Below, one piece after another: positions 40,200-48,221 of a stretch of 64,000 nucleotides of DNA. The DNA is from Scatosoma sp045660265 (GTDB taxonomy: Bacteria; Bacillota; Clostridia; Christensenellales; Borkfalkiaceae), in contig JAZRDM010000017.1 of NCBI GenBank assembly GCA_045660265.1, positions 1-64,000 on the forward strand, in the 5' to 3' direction. The number at the start of each line of letters is the position of its first letter. Position 1 is the stretch's first letter. The translations under genes were made by a program, and so were the position numbers. The notes below the pieces were generated by a model that was not told the DNA's origin, searched no databases, and worked only from the letters and a program-made list of their open reading frames with translations.

Positions 40200-41075
40200 A
40201 TGGGAGAGTTGAAACATATCGGCGAATCGTTATACTTTACGCCTGAACGCTACAAGGAAATGAAAGCGAAACAGTTTGCGACGATCGACACGAGAACAGA
40301 GTATATCGCAGGCGAGAGAATTTACTGCCGAGCTTGCGGTGGGGAAAAATCGGTGGATCTTCCAGACTATAACTTTTATACAAAATGCGAGTGCCCTTGT
40401 CAACGAAAAAAGGACCAAGCGGAGCAACGACGAAGAGAGCGGATCGAGCGTGCCAAAACCTATCAGGCAATCAATGAAAGAATACTCCCTGCGGAAGTAC
40501 GGAACGCGTCCTTTTATGGAATTATAGACGCTAAAAGTAGCGAACATTATATGAACGCATGTCAGCGTTGCGAGAAATTTTGCAATAATTTTCAAGCCGT
40601 TAAGGAGAGTGGAAGAGGAATATGGCTTTACGGGGGCTTTGATACAGGAAAAACGTATCTCGCCGCAGCTATATTGAAAAGATTGCAATCGGACGGTGTG
40701 CCAAGTCTATTTACCTCGTTAGAGCGCATCTTCGAAGAGCTAAAGGCTACTTATAGTAATTCGTCTAACGTAACAGAGCAAGGCGTTATGGAAAGCTATG
40801 TTAATGTAGAATGTCTTATACTGGACGGATTTACGGGAATAAAAATCTCTAAAAGAGGCGTAGAAAATTGGGCTGCGGATAAGTTTTGCGAAATCATAAA
40901 GCGTCGATTTGAGCAAAATCGTCCAACGGTAATCACAAGTCGAGACTCCATCAAGGAGTTAACGACAAATGGCTTATTACCGCGATCTATTGTGGATAAA
41001 CTCATGAACAAGATGGTGTCGATACATTTAACGGACAATCAGCGCCGAGCGACACAAAGTAAAATTGAATTTTAA
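40200..41075 (+). CDS. DnaC/DnaI-like helicase loader ATPase
   Basis: 291 residues. An N-terminal zinc-binding region (CRACGG, then CECPCQ) precedes the AAA+ domain with Walker A YGGFDTGKTY near residue 148 and Walker B VECLILDGF near 207. The arginine-finger region is NRPTVITSRDS. It would load the replicative DnaB helicase at the phage origin. It lies 12 bases after the DUF6291 gene, a usual pair. Confidence 0.85.
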   Translation: MGELKHIGESLYFTPERYKEMKAKQFATIDTRTEYIAGERIYCRACGGEKSVDLPDYNFYTKCECPCQRKKDQAEQRRRERIERAKTYQAINERILPAEVRNASFYGIIDAKSSEHYMNACQRCEKFCNNFQAVKESGRGIWLYGGFDTGKTYLAAAILKRLQSDGVPSLFTSLERIFEELKATYSNSSNVTEQGVMESYVNVECLILDGFTGIKISKRGVENWAADKFCEIIKRRFEQNRPTVITSRDSIKELTTNGLLPRSIVDKLMNKMVSIHLTDNQRRATQSKIEF

Positions 41076-41080
41076 AAAAG

Positions 41081-41094
41081 TGCAGTTAACTGCA
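41081..41094 (+). promoter_or_regulatory. Prophage palindrome, site 2
   Basis: TGCAGTTAACTGCA, a perfect 14-base palindrome between the helicase loader and the coiled-coil gene, 42 bases before the latter's start. Confidence 0.65.
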
Positions 41095-41135
41095 AAAAAA
41101 AATAAATACCCGAAAGGGGAAGGAGACACTTACTT

Positions 41136-42137
41136 ATGGGAAACAATGAACACTTTGACCAGCTTATGTTGGCGGACAACAGCGGGCTGACCATTGAACA
41201 ACAGCAATTTAAGGATTTACACGAACGTATTTGCTACAACGCTCGAAAAAGCGCCGAGTATTGGGTTGATATGGCGAGCGGTATCCGCGAAATGCGCGAC
41301 AGTAAGCGCTATAAAGCGGCGGGGTTCGAAGATTTTGCGGACTACACGGTCAACGCACTCGGAATTAAAGAACGTCAAGCGTATAATTACATCGCGGTTA
41401 TCGAGAAGTTGCCAGAAAATTTTATCAAAGCGCATGCGACGATCGGCGTAACAAAACTGGCCTTGTTGACGACCGTCAATGAAGAAGAACGCGAGGAAAT
41501 TCTTGAAAAAATTGACATTGATACTGCAAAAACGGTTGATATCAATGCTGCGGTAAAAGAGGCTCTTGATGCTCGCGACAAAGCAGAACAACAGCTTTCA
41601 CTTGTTCTTGACGAGAAGAAAGAAATCGAAGAAGAAAATGAAAAGCTTTCTACGGAATATTCCGAGCTCGCAACGGAGCAGAAGGAAATGAAAGCGGAAA
41701 ATAAACGTTTGGAACAGGAAAATGAAGATTTGCGCCAACAGCTTGAAGAGGCAAAGAAAGAGCAAGAGCCGACAGTCGTTTTCCAACCTGATCTTGAGCA
41801 AACCGCAAAGCTGAAACAGGTGCAGGAAGAAAAAGACGCTTTACAAGAAGAAAGTGCCCGTAAGGATAAGGAGTTGGAAGAAGAACGTGAAGCAAAAGCA
41901 AATCTGGAAAAAGAAATGGCGAACATTCGCAAACAGTTAAAACAGGCGCAAAACGCAAAACTCGAGCCTGCCAAGGTGGAAATCAAGGGCGATGCGATTG
42001 TCGTATTTAAGGTCAAATTTGGTATATTCCAAGACCTTTTGGACGAGATGAGTGCACTTATCGGTGAGATGGACGACGAATCGGCGAAGAAATGCAAAGC
42101 GGCGGTACACGCCGTACTCGAAGATTACGCTATTTAA
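41136..42137 (+). CDS. Coiled-coil phage protein with DUF3102/ParB-like N-terminus
   Basis: 333 residues. Residues about 20-150 (EYWVDMASGIREMRDSKRYK, then FEDFADYTVNALGIKERQAY) resemble DUF3102/ParB-type DNA-binding domains. Residues about 150-290 are a long Glu/Lys/Gln coiled coil, and a short globular C-terminus follows. The family is unassigned. It sits directly behind palindrome site 2, so it is a candidate binder of those sites; that is inference. Confidence 0.65.
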   Translation: MGNNEHFDQLMLADNSGLTIEQQQFKDLHERICYNARKSAEYWVDMASGIREMRDSKRYKAAGFEDFADYTVNALGIKERQAYNYIAVIEKLPENFIKAHATIGVTKLALLTTVNEEEREEILEKIDIDTAKTVDINAAVKEALDARDKAEQQLSLVLDEKKEIEEENEKLSTEYSELATEQKEMKAENKRLEQENEDLRQQLEEAKKEQEPTVVFQPDLEQTAKLKQVQEEKDALQEESARKDKELEEEREAKANLEKEMANIRKQLKQAQNAKLEPAKVEIKGDAIVVFKVKFGIFQDLLDEMSALIGEMDDESAKKCKAAVHAVLEDYAI

Positions 42138-42149
42138 CGGAGGAGAAAA

Positions 42150-42482
42150 ATGAAAGCAACGGAATTTATCGAAATGCAAAAGCAAGATATCGAAACTCAC
42201 AAGGATAAGATTATTCTTGGCGAAGTCGTTATGGCGATGGCAGAGGTGCTGAAAAGCACTCCTGACACGGAAATCGATCATACGAAGACCGCGGAGGATT
42301 GTTACAAGCAAATGTACGAATATGCGAAAAAGAATGTGAAAAATAGTGCCTATGTGTTTACCCCAACGGGTACGTTTCAGTTCATTCGTAATTATCTTGG
42401 CTTACCTGAAACGAGCGTGACAGCGGTGAGCACGTCTGTTCTGCCCGGGAAGAAACGCCACAACTTGGAGGATTTCTTCTAA
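42150..42482 (+). CDS. PcfK-like protein
   Basis: 110 residues. The Tyr/Lys-rich centre (AEDCYKQMYEYAKKNVKNSAY) followed by FQFIRNYLG and a basic C-terminus matches PcfK-like proteins, which in phages and conjugative elements sit directly before PcfJ. Function unknown. Its stop overlaps the next start (TAATG). Confidence 0.7.
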   Translation: MKATEFIEMQKQDIETHKDKIILGEVVMAMAEVLKSTPDTEIDHTKTAEDCYKQMYEYAKKNVKNSAYVFTPTGTFQFIRNYLGLPETSVTAVSTSVLPGKKRHNLEDFF

Positions 42483-44023
42483 TGCCGAGGATGTATACGT
42501 TAGATTGGTATTTGTCTATTCGTCACGAAGCGCCGAAGACTGAGATTGCGGCGTGGGCGTCGAAAATGGCAATGAGAAACTTTTTTCTTTACAAGAACGA
42601 AGGGAAAAGAAAAGTTGGCAAGTGCACGGCGTGTAAGACGGAAATGGAGCTGCGCGTCGGGAAGAATAGATACACGGATTGTCCAACTTGTGGGCAGAAA
42701 ATCAAAGCCGTGGAAAATAAAGACTTTACACACGGGTATGATTGCTTTGTGAGCTGGTTGGACCGCTACGACGGATTCTTCTTAAACAGGACATTTCGAG
42801 TTTTTCGGCGCTTGTATCCGAGTCGCGAGGAATTGCACATAGAAGAGGCGCAAATGCAAGTCTTCGGGTTCCCAATCAAGACATATACGAGTGGGTATTC
42901 GCGAGGCTTTTCCCGCGAAACGTCGTATAAGAATTCGAATTGGTTTACGATGAACGGTGGCGATTATCAAAGGGAGCATCGTGAGTATTGGGAGAGAGGC
43001 GTACTCGGTGGTTTCGGGTATAACATTTATCAGGCGCCTTCGTACGTATACCCAGTCGGTTTGAGGGAAACGTTAAAGGGCACGCCGTTTGAGTACAGTG
43101 CGCTTTGGGAGCTTGCAGAGCACGGAGATAGTTTTTCCATGTACAAGGCATTGTTGGCTTATGCTGGCACGCCGCAGTTGGAATATTTAATCAAGCTGAA
43201 AATGTACAAGCTCGCCAAGTACGTGATAAGACGGCCGATATTTTTTCGAAAAACGGAAAACGACGTCGTAAAGTTCTTAGGATTGAAAACTTGCAGTCAA
43301 ATGCAGTTCGTGATAGACAATAATTTGAGCGGCGATGATTTTTACACGTACTGCTCGCTTGTGCGGAAGAACTTGCCGATAACGGAACACAACATGCGCC
43401 TGATGAAGTTGAATCGCTGTTTCGGCGGGGCAGTGGAAAGGATATTCGAAGTTATGAGTGCGGAGAGCTTTTTTCGGTATTTTGAAGAGCAGAAAAAGAA
43501 AGGCAGCTCGCTTCGGAGTTTTTGTCAAGACTATCTTGACCATATGCGGATTGTGAAAGCCTTAGGCTTGGATATCAACAACACTATGTATTCGAAACCG
43601 AAGGATTTTAGCGCACTACATAACGCGTTGTCTACCGAGCTGTCAGCAATTCGGAATAAAGAAAAGTATGAGAAAGTTAAAAAAACGTTGCGAAGCGAAA
43701 AGTCGTTTGCGTTCAGCCACGGTGCCTTTTGTCTGATTGTACCGAAGACGGCAAACGAGATTGTTATGGAGGGGAAAAATCAAGAACATTGCGTAGGCAC
43801 GTATTTAGACCGAGTGGCGGATAAAAAGTCGGTTATCGTCTTTATCCGTCGAGCGGAAGAGTTGGATAAGGCGTTTTACACAATGGAGATAAACCCCGAA
43901 ACAATGAAAGTCGTACAGTGCAGAGGACGTAAAAACAGTGATATGACCCCTGAAGTTCGGTCTTTTGTCGAACTTTATACCAAGTTTGTTTTAGACAAAA
44001 AGAGAAAGAAAAAGGCGGCATAA
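42482..44023 (+). CDS. PcfJ-like protein
   Basis: 513 residues. An N-terminal zinc ribbon (CTACKTEM, then CPTCGQKI, about residues 41-70) is followed by a large helical region and the diagnostic C-terminal PcfJ segment near residue 430 (EGKNQEHCVGTYLDRVADKK) with VQCRGRKN. PcfJ proteins are widespread in Firmicutes mobile elements without a proven function. The pairing with PcfK supports the call. Confidence 0.82.
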   Translation: MPRMYTLDWYLSIRHEAPKTEIAAWASKMAMRNFFLYKNEGKRKVGKCTACKTEMELRVGKNRYTDCPTCGQKIKAVENKDFTHGYDCFVSWLDRYDGFFLNRTFRVFRRLYPSREELHIEEAQMQVFGFPIKTYTSGYSRGFSRETSYKNSNWFTMNGGDYQREHREYWERGVLGGFGYNIYQAPSYVYPVGLRETLKGTPFEYSALWELAEHGDSFSMYKALLAYAGTPQLEYLIKLKMYKLAKYVIRRPIFFRKTENDVVKFLGLKTCSQMQFVIDNNLSGDDFYTYCSLVRKNLPITEHNMRLMKLNRCFGGAVERIFEVMSAESFFRYFEEQKKKGSSLRSFCQDYLDHMRIVKALGLDINNTMYSKPKDFSALHNALSTELSAIRNKEKYEKVKKTLRSEKSFAFSHGAFCLIVPKTANEIVMEGKNQEHCVGTYLDRVADKKSVIVFIRRAEELDKAFYTMEINPETMKVVQCRGRKNSDMTPEVRSFVELYTKFVLDKKRKKKAA

Positions 44024-44078
44024 TCAGATCGGAACGGTGCGCGCGTTGCGAAATAAATCAAAAAAAAACGGTTTGAAT

Positions 44079-44094
44079 TTGCAGTTAAATGCAA
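44079..44094 (+). promoter_or_regulatory. Prophage palindrome, site 3
   Basis: TTGCAGTTAAATGCAA, in the gap between pcfJ-like and the Cys-rich gene at 44163. Confidence 0.6.
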
Positions 44095-44162
44095 AGTTCG
44101 GCAAAAACAAGGTGAAAGGAACGCCGTTGAGTGCACATAGACGGCTGACCGTAAGGAGTGTT

Positions 44163-44345
44163 ATGTCCGCAAAATATTGCAGGGAGTATAAATGTGGCGC
44201 CAATGATGGGAGACCATGTACGGCGGCAGATGACTGTTTCTTGTTTAAGTGGGATATTGAACGACAGAAAGGGATATGTAGAAAAACAGAAAAGAGAACT
44301 GTGAATAAAATCAAGGAGGAGGAAGGTGGCAAAAGAAAAGAATAG
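44163..44345 (+). CDS. Small Cys-rich phage protein A
   Basis: 60 residues with five cysteines (YCREYKCG, RPCTAADDCF, GICRK) and a very charged tail. It probably binds a metal. ATG 44163 follows TAAGGAG; the longer frame from 44037 would run through palindrome site 3. It overlaps the next gene by 20 bases. Confidence 0.6.
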   Translation: MSAKYCREYKCGANDGRPCTAADDCFLFKWDIERQKGICRKTEKRTVNKIKEEEGGKRKE

Positions 44346-44547
44346 ACCTGTAACATCGCAGGAAATAGTGGGAACGGTTAATCAGGCGTTAGACTATGTA
44401 CGTTCAAATCCGTGCTGTATTTGCTCGTATGAAGGGTGTTGCGGATTTAAATACAAGGGTGTTTGTAAGGTCGCGAGGCAGTTGAGAATCAGGCTTTTAA
44501 AAGCCGGAAAAATGGAAGCCGAAAAAGAAACTATTAGGAAAGACTGA
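44326..44547 (+). CDS. Small Cys-rich phage protein B
   Basis: 73 residues with a Cys cluster CCICSYEGCCGFKYKGVCK and a basic C-terminus. It starts with GTG behind AAGGAGGAGG. Probably metal-binding, unknown role; it forms a tandem with the previous Cys-rich protein. Confidence 0.62.
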   Translation: MAKEKNRPVTSQEIVGTVNQALDYVRSNPCCICSYEGCCGFKYKGVCKVARQLRIRLLKAGKMEAEKETIRKD

Positions 44548-44548
44548 C

Positions 44549-44899
44549 GTGTGGCTGATATTCTTTTTCGGGACAGACAAATGGGAAAGTATATTCCCCG
44601 AAATAATAAAAGTGAAAGAAGATTTGAGAAAGCGCGGACATTGTTGCGAATGGCTGTCCAAGGTGTGCGATATAACGCAATTTGGTGCAGTTTACATAAA
44701 GAACGGAAAAACGTTTAAGGTATACGCAAGCGACTGTCCATATTATCAAGGACATTGGCTACTCGGCGGATTTGGCGCTACGGATTGCACAGCGTTCGAC
44801 GAGCCTATCCCCGGTATTATAACCGATTTACATTGCAGTAAAGATTACACGCTTTGCCCAGCGTATAGGGCGAAAAATACACAAATACAGGAGAACTGA
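44549..44899 (+). CDS. Unknown phage protein with cysteines
   Basis: 116 residues starting GTG (MWLIFFFGTDKWESIFPEII). Seven cysteines are spread along it (HCCEW, KVCD, DCPYYQG, TDCTAF, HCSK, LCPAY). No family recognised. It lies one base after the previous stop; the ribosome site (AGGAAAG) is inside the end of that gene. Confidence 0.6.
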   Translation: MWLIFFFGTDKWESIFPEIIKVKEDLRKRGHCCEWLSKVCDITQFGAVYIKNGKTFKVYASDCPYYQGHWLLGGFGATDCTAFDEPIPGIITDLHCSKDYTLCPAYRAKNTQIQEN

Positions 44900-44901
44900 A
44901 A

Positions 44902-45099
44902 ATGAATCAGGTAAATACTCAAAAAATGAAACAAGTCGGGATTATTAGGTCTATTGACGAGCTTGGACGATTGGTTATTCCTATGGAATTTCGTAAGACA
45001 ATGGAGATAGGCACTCATGATCGTTTAAGTCAGAATTTATGCGTGGATGAAAACGGCGAATATGTTATTATCGTCCGCAAGTGTAATGCGGTGGAATGA
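44902..45099 (+). CDS. AbrB/SpoVT-like DNA-binding protein
   Basis: 65 residues. The N-terminal swapped-hairpin motif is typical (GIIRSIDELGRLVIPMEFRK), followed by the beta strand EYVIIVRK. Such proteins bind A/T-rich DNA as dimers or tetramers and act as transition regulators or antitoxins. No toxin gene is adjacent. It overlaps the next gene by four bases. Confidence 0.85.
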   Translation: MNQVNTQKMKQVGIIRSIDELGRLVIPMEFRKTMEIGTHDRLSQNLCVDENGEYVIIVRKCNAVE

Positions 45100-45479
45100 T
45101 GAAATACGAGAGATTTACGCAAAGAGTTGATAGCGGTTTTGTAAGTGAGTTAGATTGTAGAATTGCATACAACAAACTTTGTTCTATTGAAGACAAGATC
45201 GAGCAGGGATATATCAAAATCCTGCCCGTAAAGGCAGGGGATAAAATCTATGTCGTACCGAGCAAAGTAAATTTCGACTTGAATAGAATAAACCGTTATC
45301 ACGAACATAATAGGGTTTATGAACAAACGGTAGACGAAATCCGTTTCTTCCATAAGGACATTTATATGGTGTTTTCTTGCGATTATCTTGAAAACCATCG
45401 TGGTGCAGCGTTGGGGGAAACTTGGTTTCTTACCCGTGAAGAAGCTGAAAAACGCTTAAAGGAGTTACAAAATGGATAA
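45096..45479 (+). CDS. Unknown phage protein
   Basis: 127 residues. It has a helical N-terminus (ELDCRIAYNKLCSIEDKIEQG), a beta-rich centre (VKAGDKIYVVPSKVNFDLNR) and an ETWFLTREEAEKRLKEL end. This GD.IYVV...TREEAE pattern is common in small phage proteins of unknown function. It starts within the AbrB-like stop. Confidence 0.65.
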   Translation: MMKYERFTQRVDSGFVSELDCRIAYNKLCSIEDKIEQGYIKILPVKAGDKIYVVPSKVNFDLNRINRYHEHNRVYEQTVDEIRFFHKDIYMVFSCDYLENHRGAALGETWFLTREEAEKRLKELQNG

Positions 45480-45499
45480 ATTTAAAGAGGAGGACCTTT

Positions 45500-46159
45500 A
45501 TGAAAGGACAAGAAAATAACAAAATGTATTTTAGCGGCGAGATTGTAAGCGATCCTACGATTACGCATACAGTTTGCGATGAAGGGTTTTACGAATTCGA
45601 CGTGCGTATTCCAAGACTGTCTGGGGCGGACGATATTATTCCCGTGACCATATCCGAGCGGTTACTCTGTGGTCAGGAAATCGGCAAGGGAACGAAGATA
45701 AACGTCGTCGGTCAGCTCCGCAGTCGCAATACAATGGAGGGTGAACATTCTCGATTGGTCTTGAGAGTGTTCGCGCAGGAGCTTTTGACGGGAGAAACCG
45801 AAGACGCTCGGAACAGCATTGTTCTAAACGGCTACGTATGCAAACCACCGATTTATAGGGCAACACCGTTCAATCGTGAGATCACTGATTTATTGATTGC
45901 GGTTAATAGATCTCACAACAAGTCGGATTATATTCCTTGCATTGCTTGGGGTAGAAATGCGCGGTTTGCGAGTACGCTTTCGGTGGGAGACAGGATCGCG
46001 TTATCGGGGCGACTGCAAAGCCGTCAATACGAGAAGAAATATTCAGAGACGGATATTCGCAGAATGACTGCTTATGAGGTTTCGATCAATAAGCTTGCAA
46101 CTCACAATACGGATGAGACTTTTGATATCAATAAAGATTTTAAGAAATACGTGGAATAG
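45500..46159 (+). CDS. Two-domain OB-fold ssDNA-binding protein
   Basis: 219 residues with two SSB-like OB-folds in tandem. The first is MYFSGEIVSDPTITHT with GTKINVVGQLRSRN; the second is NSIVLNGYVCKPPIYRATP, IPCIAWGRNARFA and GDRIALSGRLQSRQYEK. It probably coats phage ssDNA and serves the Sak4-like ATPase and nuclease. The C-terminus lacks the acidic DDIPF tip of host SSB. Confidence 0.78.
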   Translation: MKGQENNKMYFSGEIVSDPTITHTVCDEGFYEFDVRIPRLSGADDIIPVTISERLLCGQEIGKGTKINVVGQLRSRNTMEGEHSRLVLRVFAQELLTGETEDARNSIVLNGYVCKPPIYRATPFNREITDLLIAVNRSHNKSDYIPCIAWGRNARFASTLSVGDRIALSGRLQSRQYEKKYSETDIRRMTAYEVSINKLATHNTDETFDINKDFKKYVE

Positions 46160-46187
46160 GGGCAAGCGATAGCGTATTGAACAGCTG

Positions 46188-46610
46188 ATGGGAACGACTA
46201 TGACGGAAGCGCGATTAAAAGAGATAAAGAGAATATTCAACAGCTACGGGCAAAATCTTGCGCAGCTTGGGCAGTTGGAACTACCCGGCGTTAAAGGCGT
46301 ATCTTATGACAAAATAGCCGTAATGACGGATAATAGCAAAAACGCCGTTGAACAGCTTATGATTACATATCTTATCGACAAAGAGAAACTTGAAAAAGAG
46401 ATAGCACTTGTAGATAAGGTGTATTTGTACTTTGCAGACGAACGCGACGTCGAGCTTGCGGAGCTAATCGATATGCGGTTTAGGAAAGGGAAATATCATT
46501 GGCAAGCGACAAACGGAGTTTATATTAGTGACAGACAAGGCTTGCGCTGGTTGGAAAAGGCGTATAAAAAGGCAGAAGAGTTTGCAATTCAAATGCATAT
46601 TTTAGAATAA
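46188..46610 (+). CDS. ArpU/RinA-like late transcription regulator
   Basis: 140 residues. The C-terminal half resembles sigma region-4-like phage activators (DMRFRKGKYHWQATNGVYISDRQGLRWLEKAYKKA). Proteins of this class sit at the end of the early region and switch on late genes, which fits its place directly before packaging. The start is uncertain: ATG 46188 has no clear site, while ATG 46200 has GGGA at fair distance. It is followed by a strong terminator. Confidence 0.65.
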   Translation: MGTTMTEARLKEIKRIFNSYGQNLAQLGQLELPGVKGVSYDKIAVMTDNSKNAVEQLMITYLIDKEKLEKEIALVDKVYLYFADERDVELAELIDMRFRKGKYHWQATNGVYISDRQGLRWLEKAYKKAEEFAIQMHILE

Positions 46611-46652
46611 TTGAGGTGACATGACAAAAAATGTCGCCTCAATTTGTTTTTT
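46609..46652 (+). terminator. Terminator closing the early region
   Basis: AATTGAGGTGACAT and ATGTCGCCTCAATT form a 14-bp stem (one G-T) with an eight-base loop, followed by TGTTTTTT. Confidence 0.93.
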
Positions 46653-46790
46653 AGGGGTGTAAAATAGTATTATCGGAAAGGGCAGACAATCAGTCGCGCG
46701 GTTATTTGCAGTTTCCGATAGTTTCCCCTTAAGTGTATTTTTACGGTGTGCCGCCGCTATCTTTAGATAGCGGCGGTTGCGCTGTAAAAA
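46653..46790 (+). other. Two large hairpins between early and late regions
   Basis: First: AGGGG (46653-46657) with CCCCT (46725-46729) enclosing TATCGGAAA/TTTCCGATA (46671-46679 and 46712-46720). Second: CCGCCGCTATC/GATAGCGGCGG (46751-46776) with loop TTTA, extended by TTTTTAC/GTAAAAA at 46738-46744 and 46784-46790. Neither is followed by a T-run. Location just before the packaging genes suggests a processing, packaging or late-control site; unproven. The rest of 46791-47096 is AT-rich with promoters. Confidence 0.5.
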
Positions 46791-46809
46791 CTGGATATTT
46801 TATAGGGAC

Positions 46810-46838
46810 TTGACAAAAAGAATAAAGTATGCTATAAT
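46810..46838 (+). promoter_or_regulatory. Promoter upstream of the cargo pair, distal
   Basis: Consensus TTGACA (46810-46815), 17-base spacer and TATAAT (46833-46838). It is about 250 bases before the ImmA/IrrE gene, so either a long leader or a small unknown RNA is made. Confidence 0.75.
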
Positions 46839-47025
46839 TTAAACCTATCAAAAAAGAATGCACATTTGAACTAAGTATCATAAAACAGCGTAAAAAACAA
46901 AAGAAACAAAAATTCGGCAAAAAAAGTTGGCAGTCCCCCCTTGACAAATTTACATTTTATTATAAAATATTCGCAAAACAAAAAGGGAGGGTGCGCAAAT
47001 TTTAGAAAATATTACCAAAAAACGT

Positions 47026-47054
47026 TTGACAAAAATGAATGCTTGATATAAAAT
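47026..47054 (+). promoter_or_regulatory. Promoter of the cargo pair, proximal
   Basis: TTGACA (47026-47031), 17-base spacer and TAAAAT (47049-47054), about 40 bases before the ImmA/IrrE start. A further weaker TTGACA/TAAAAT pair lies near 46945. Confidence 0.7.
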
Positions 47055-47096
47055 AAAATATGCGCGAAAATTAAAAAGGTGAATGGAAGGTATTTT

Positions 47097-47675
47097 ATGG
47101 CAAATTACAAAAGAAAAGAGAGTGAGCCAATAGAACAAGAATTGCAGAACTTTTATCAAAAAATTGGGAAGAAATTTACAGAAAAAGACGATATTTTTGA
47201 ATATGGTCAAAAATTAGGGTTTTCGATTTGGAAGCTTCCATTAGATGATGAAAATCTTGACGGTATTATTATCGTACACGGACGCACTAAAAAAATTGGA
47301 TTAAATGAGACATTAAACTTACAGGATGCGCGGTTTGTTTTAGCTCATGAGTTAGGACATTATATTAGAAAAGATTTATCAAATGATAACAACGAGATTT
47401 TAATTGCTGAGAAAGATCGTATTTTTCATGGAGATGAGAAGGAGCCGCGCGAAAATGACATGGATTATATGGCTGCTGCAATATTGGTTCCTCAGAAAGC
47501 ATTTCTCAAGGATTTAGAAGAGTACGATTTTGATTATGAACAATTTGTTGACAAAGAAAAGGCGGAGATAAAAACCCCCCTTCCTAATGATTTGCTTGAG
47601 GCTCTTTCTAAAAAGTATTGTGTTGACCAAGCAGTAATATCAAGAAGAGTGGTAGAGGTTTCTTATTATGTCTGA
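47097..47675 (+). CDS. ImmA/IrrE-family metallopeptidase
   Basis: 193 residues. The zinc protease motif HELGH lies in LAHELGHYIRKD near residue 85, with AAAILVPQKAF downstream as in the family. ImmA/IrrE proteases cleave phage repressors or stress regulators. Here there is no adjacent XRE partner; instead it overlaps a membrane-protein gene by eight bases. Base composition is AT-rich relative to the phage, and the pair has its own promoter and terminator. ATG 47097 follows GGAAGG. Confidence 0.85.
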   Translation: MANYKRKESEPIEQELQNFYQKIGKKFTEKDDIFEYGQKLGFSIWKLPLDDENLDGIIIVHGRTKKIGLNETLNLQDARFVLAHELGHYIRKDLSNDNNEILIAEKDRIFHGDEKEPRENDMDYMAAAILVPQKAFLKDLEEYDFDYEQFVDKEKAEIKTPLPNDLLEALSKKYCVDQAVISRRVVEVSYYV

Positions 47676-48159
47676 TCATTCACTTTTTGATGAATATTTG
47701 GAATTAAATAGAATATTTCAATATAAAAAGAAACAGTCAACTCGTATTGACGAACAAAAAAAATGGGGTGAACCTGAACACCTTAATTATAGAAGCTCAT
47801 CGATTGATAAAATTTTATATAATTATACGCAGCAACAAGAAGAAAGATATAAGTTTAAAAAAGGATGGAAAAAATTTTTTGTAATATTCTTTGTAGTCCT
47901 TGCAATAATAATAATTGGTGGCTCTTGTTGGGTTTGTTGGAATGCAATCATGTATTTTAGCGAGAAAAGAGTAGAATTTCTTACTTGTATTATTACAGCG
48001 GCTGTTTCTTGTTTTGCATCAATTGTTTCAATCTTGTTGATTATCGTAAGATATATTTTCCCTTCGGACGAGGAAACAAATTTTAACAACTTGGTTTCTA
48101 TTATTGTTCAAAATGATACCGAGAGATTAAAAGATATATCCAATAACGATAAAAAATAA
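47668..48159 (+). CDS. Two-TM membrane protein paired with the protease
   Basis: 163 residues. A basic N-terminal cytoplasmic part (about 1-70) is followed by two helices (FVIFFVVLAIIIIGGSCWVCW and CIITAAVSCFASIVSILLIIV) and a short polar tail. No family recognised. Coupling to the ImmA/IrrE gene and position between early and late genes mark the two as cargo, possibly exclusion or abortive-infection functions; that is inference. Confidence 0.65.
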   Translation: MSDHSLFDEYLELNRIFQYKKKQSTRIDEQKKWGEPEHLNYRSSSIDKILYNYTQQQEERYKFKKGWKKFFVIFFVVLAIIIIGGSCWVCWNAIMYFSEKRVEFLTCIITAAVSCFASIVSILLIIVRYIFPSDEETNFNNLVSIIVQNDTERLKDISNNDKK

Positions 48160-48164
48160 TAATT

Positions 48165-48195
48165 AAGACCTGACGTAATAACGTTAGGTCTTTTC
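48165..48195 (+). terminator. Terminator of the cargo pair
   Basis: AAGACCTGACGT and ACGTTAGGTCTT form a 12-bp stem (one G-T) with loop AATA, followed by TTTTC. Confidence 0.85.
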
Positions 48196-48221
48196 TATAT
48201 CTTTAATAAAACTAAAAGGGG

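Noticed and set aside
41387..42097. 236-residue minus-strand frame opposite the coiled-coil gene
   Set aside because: Ser/Phe-rich antisense of Glu/Lys codons, with no start signal.
44902..45479. Toxin-antitoxin pair (AbrB-like plus 127-residue protein)
   Set aside because: The downstream protein shows no toxin fold motif and its pattern is common in phage early genes; the pair is better described as consecutive early genes.
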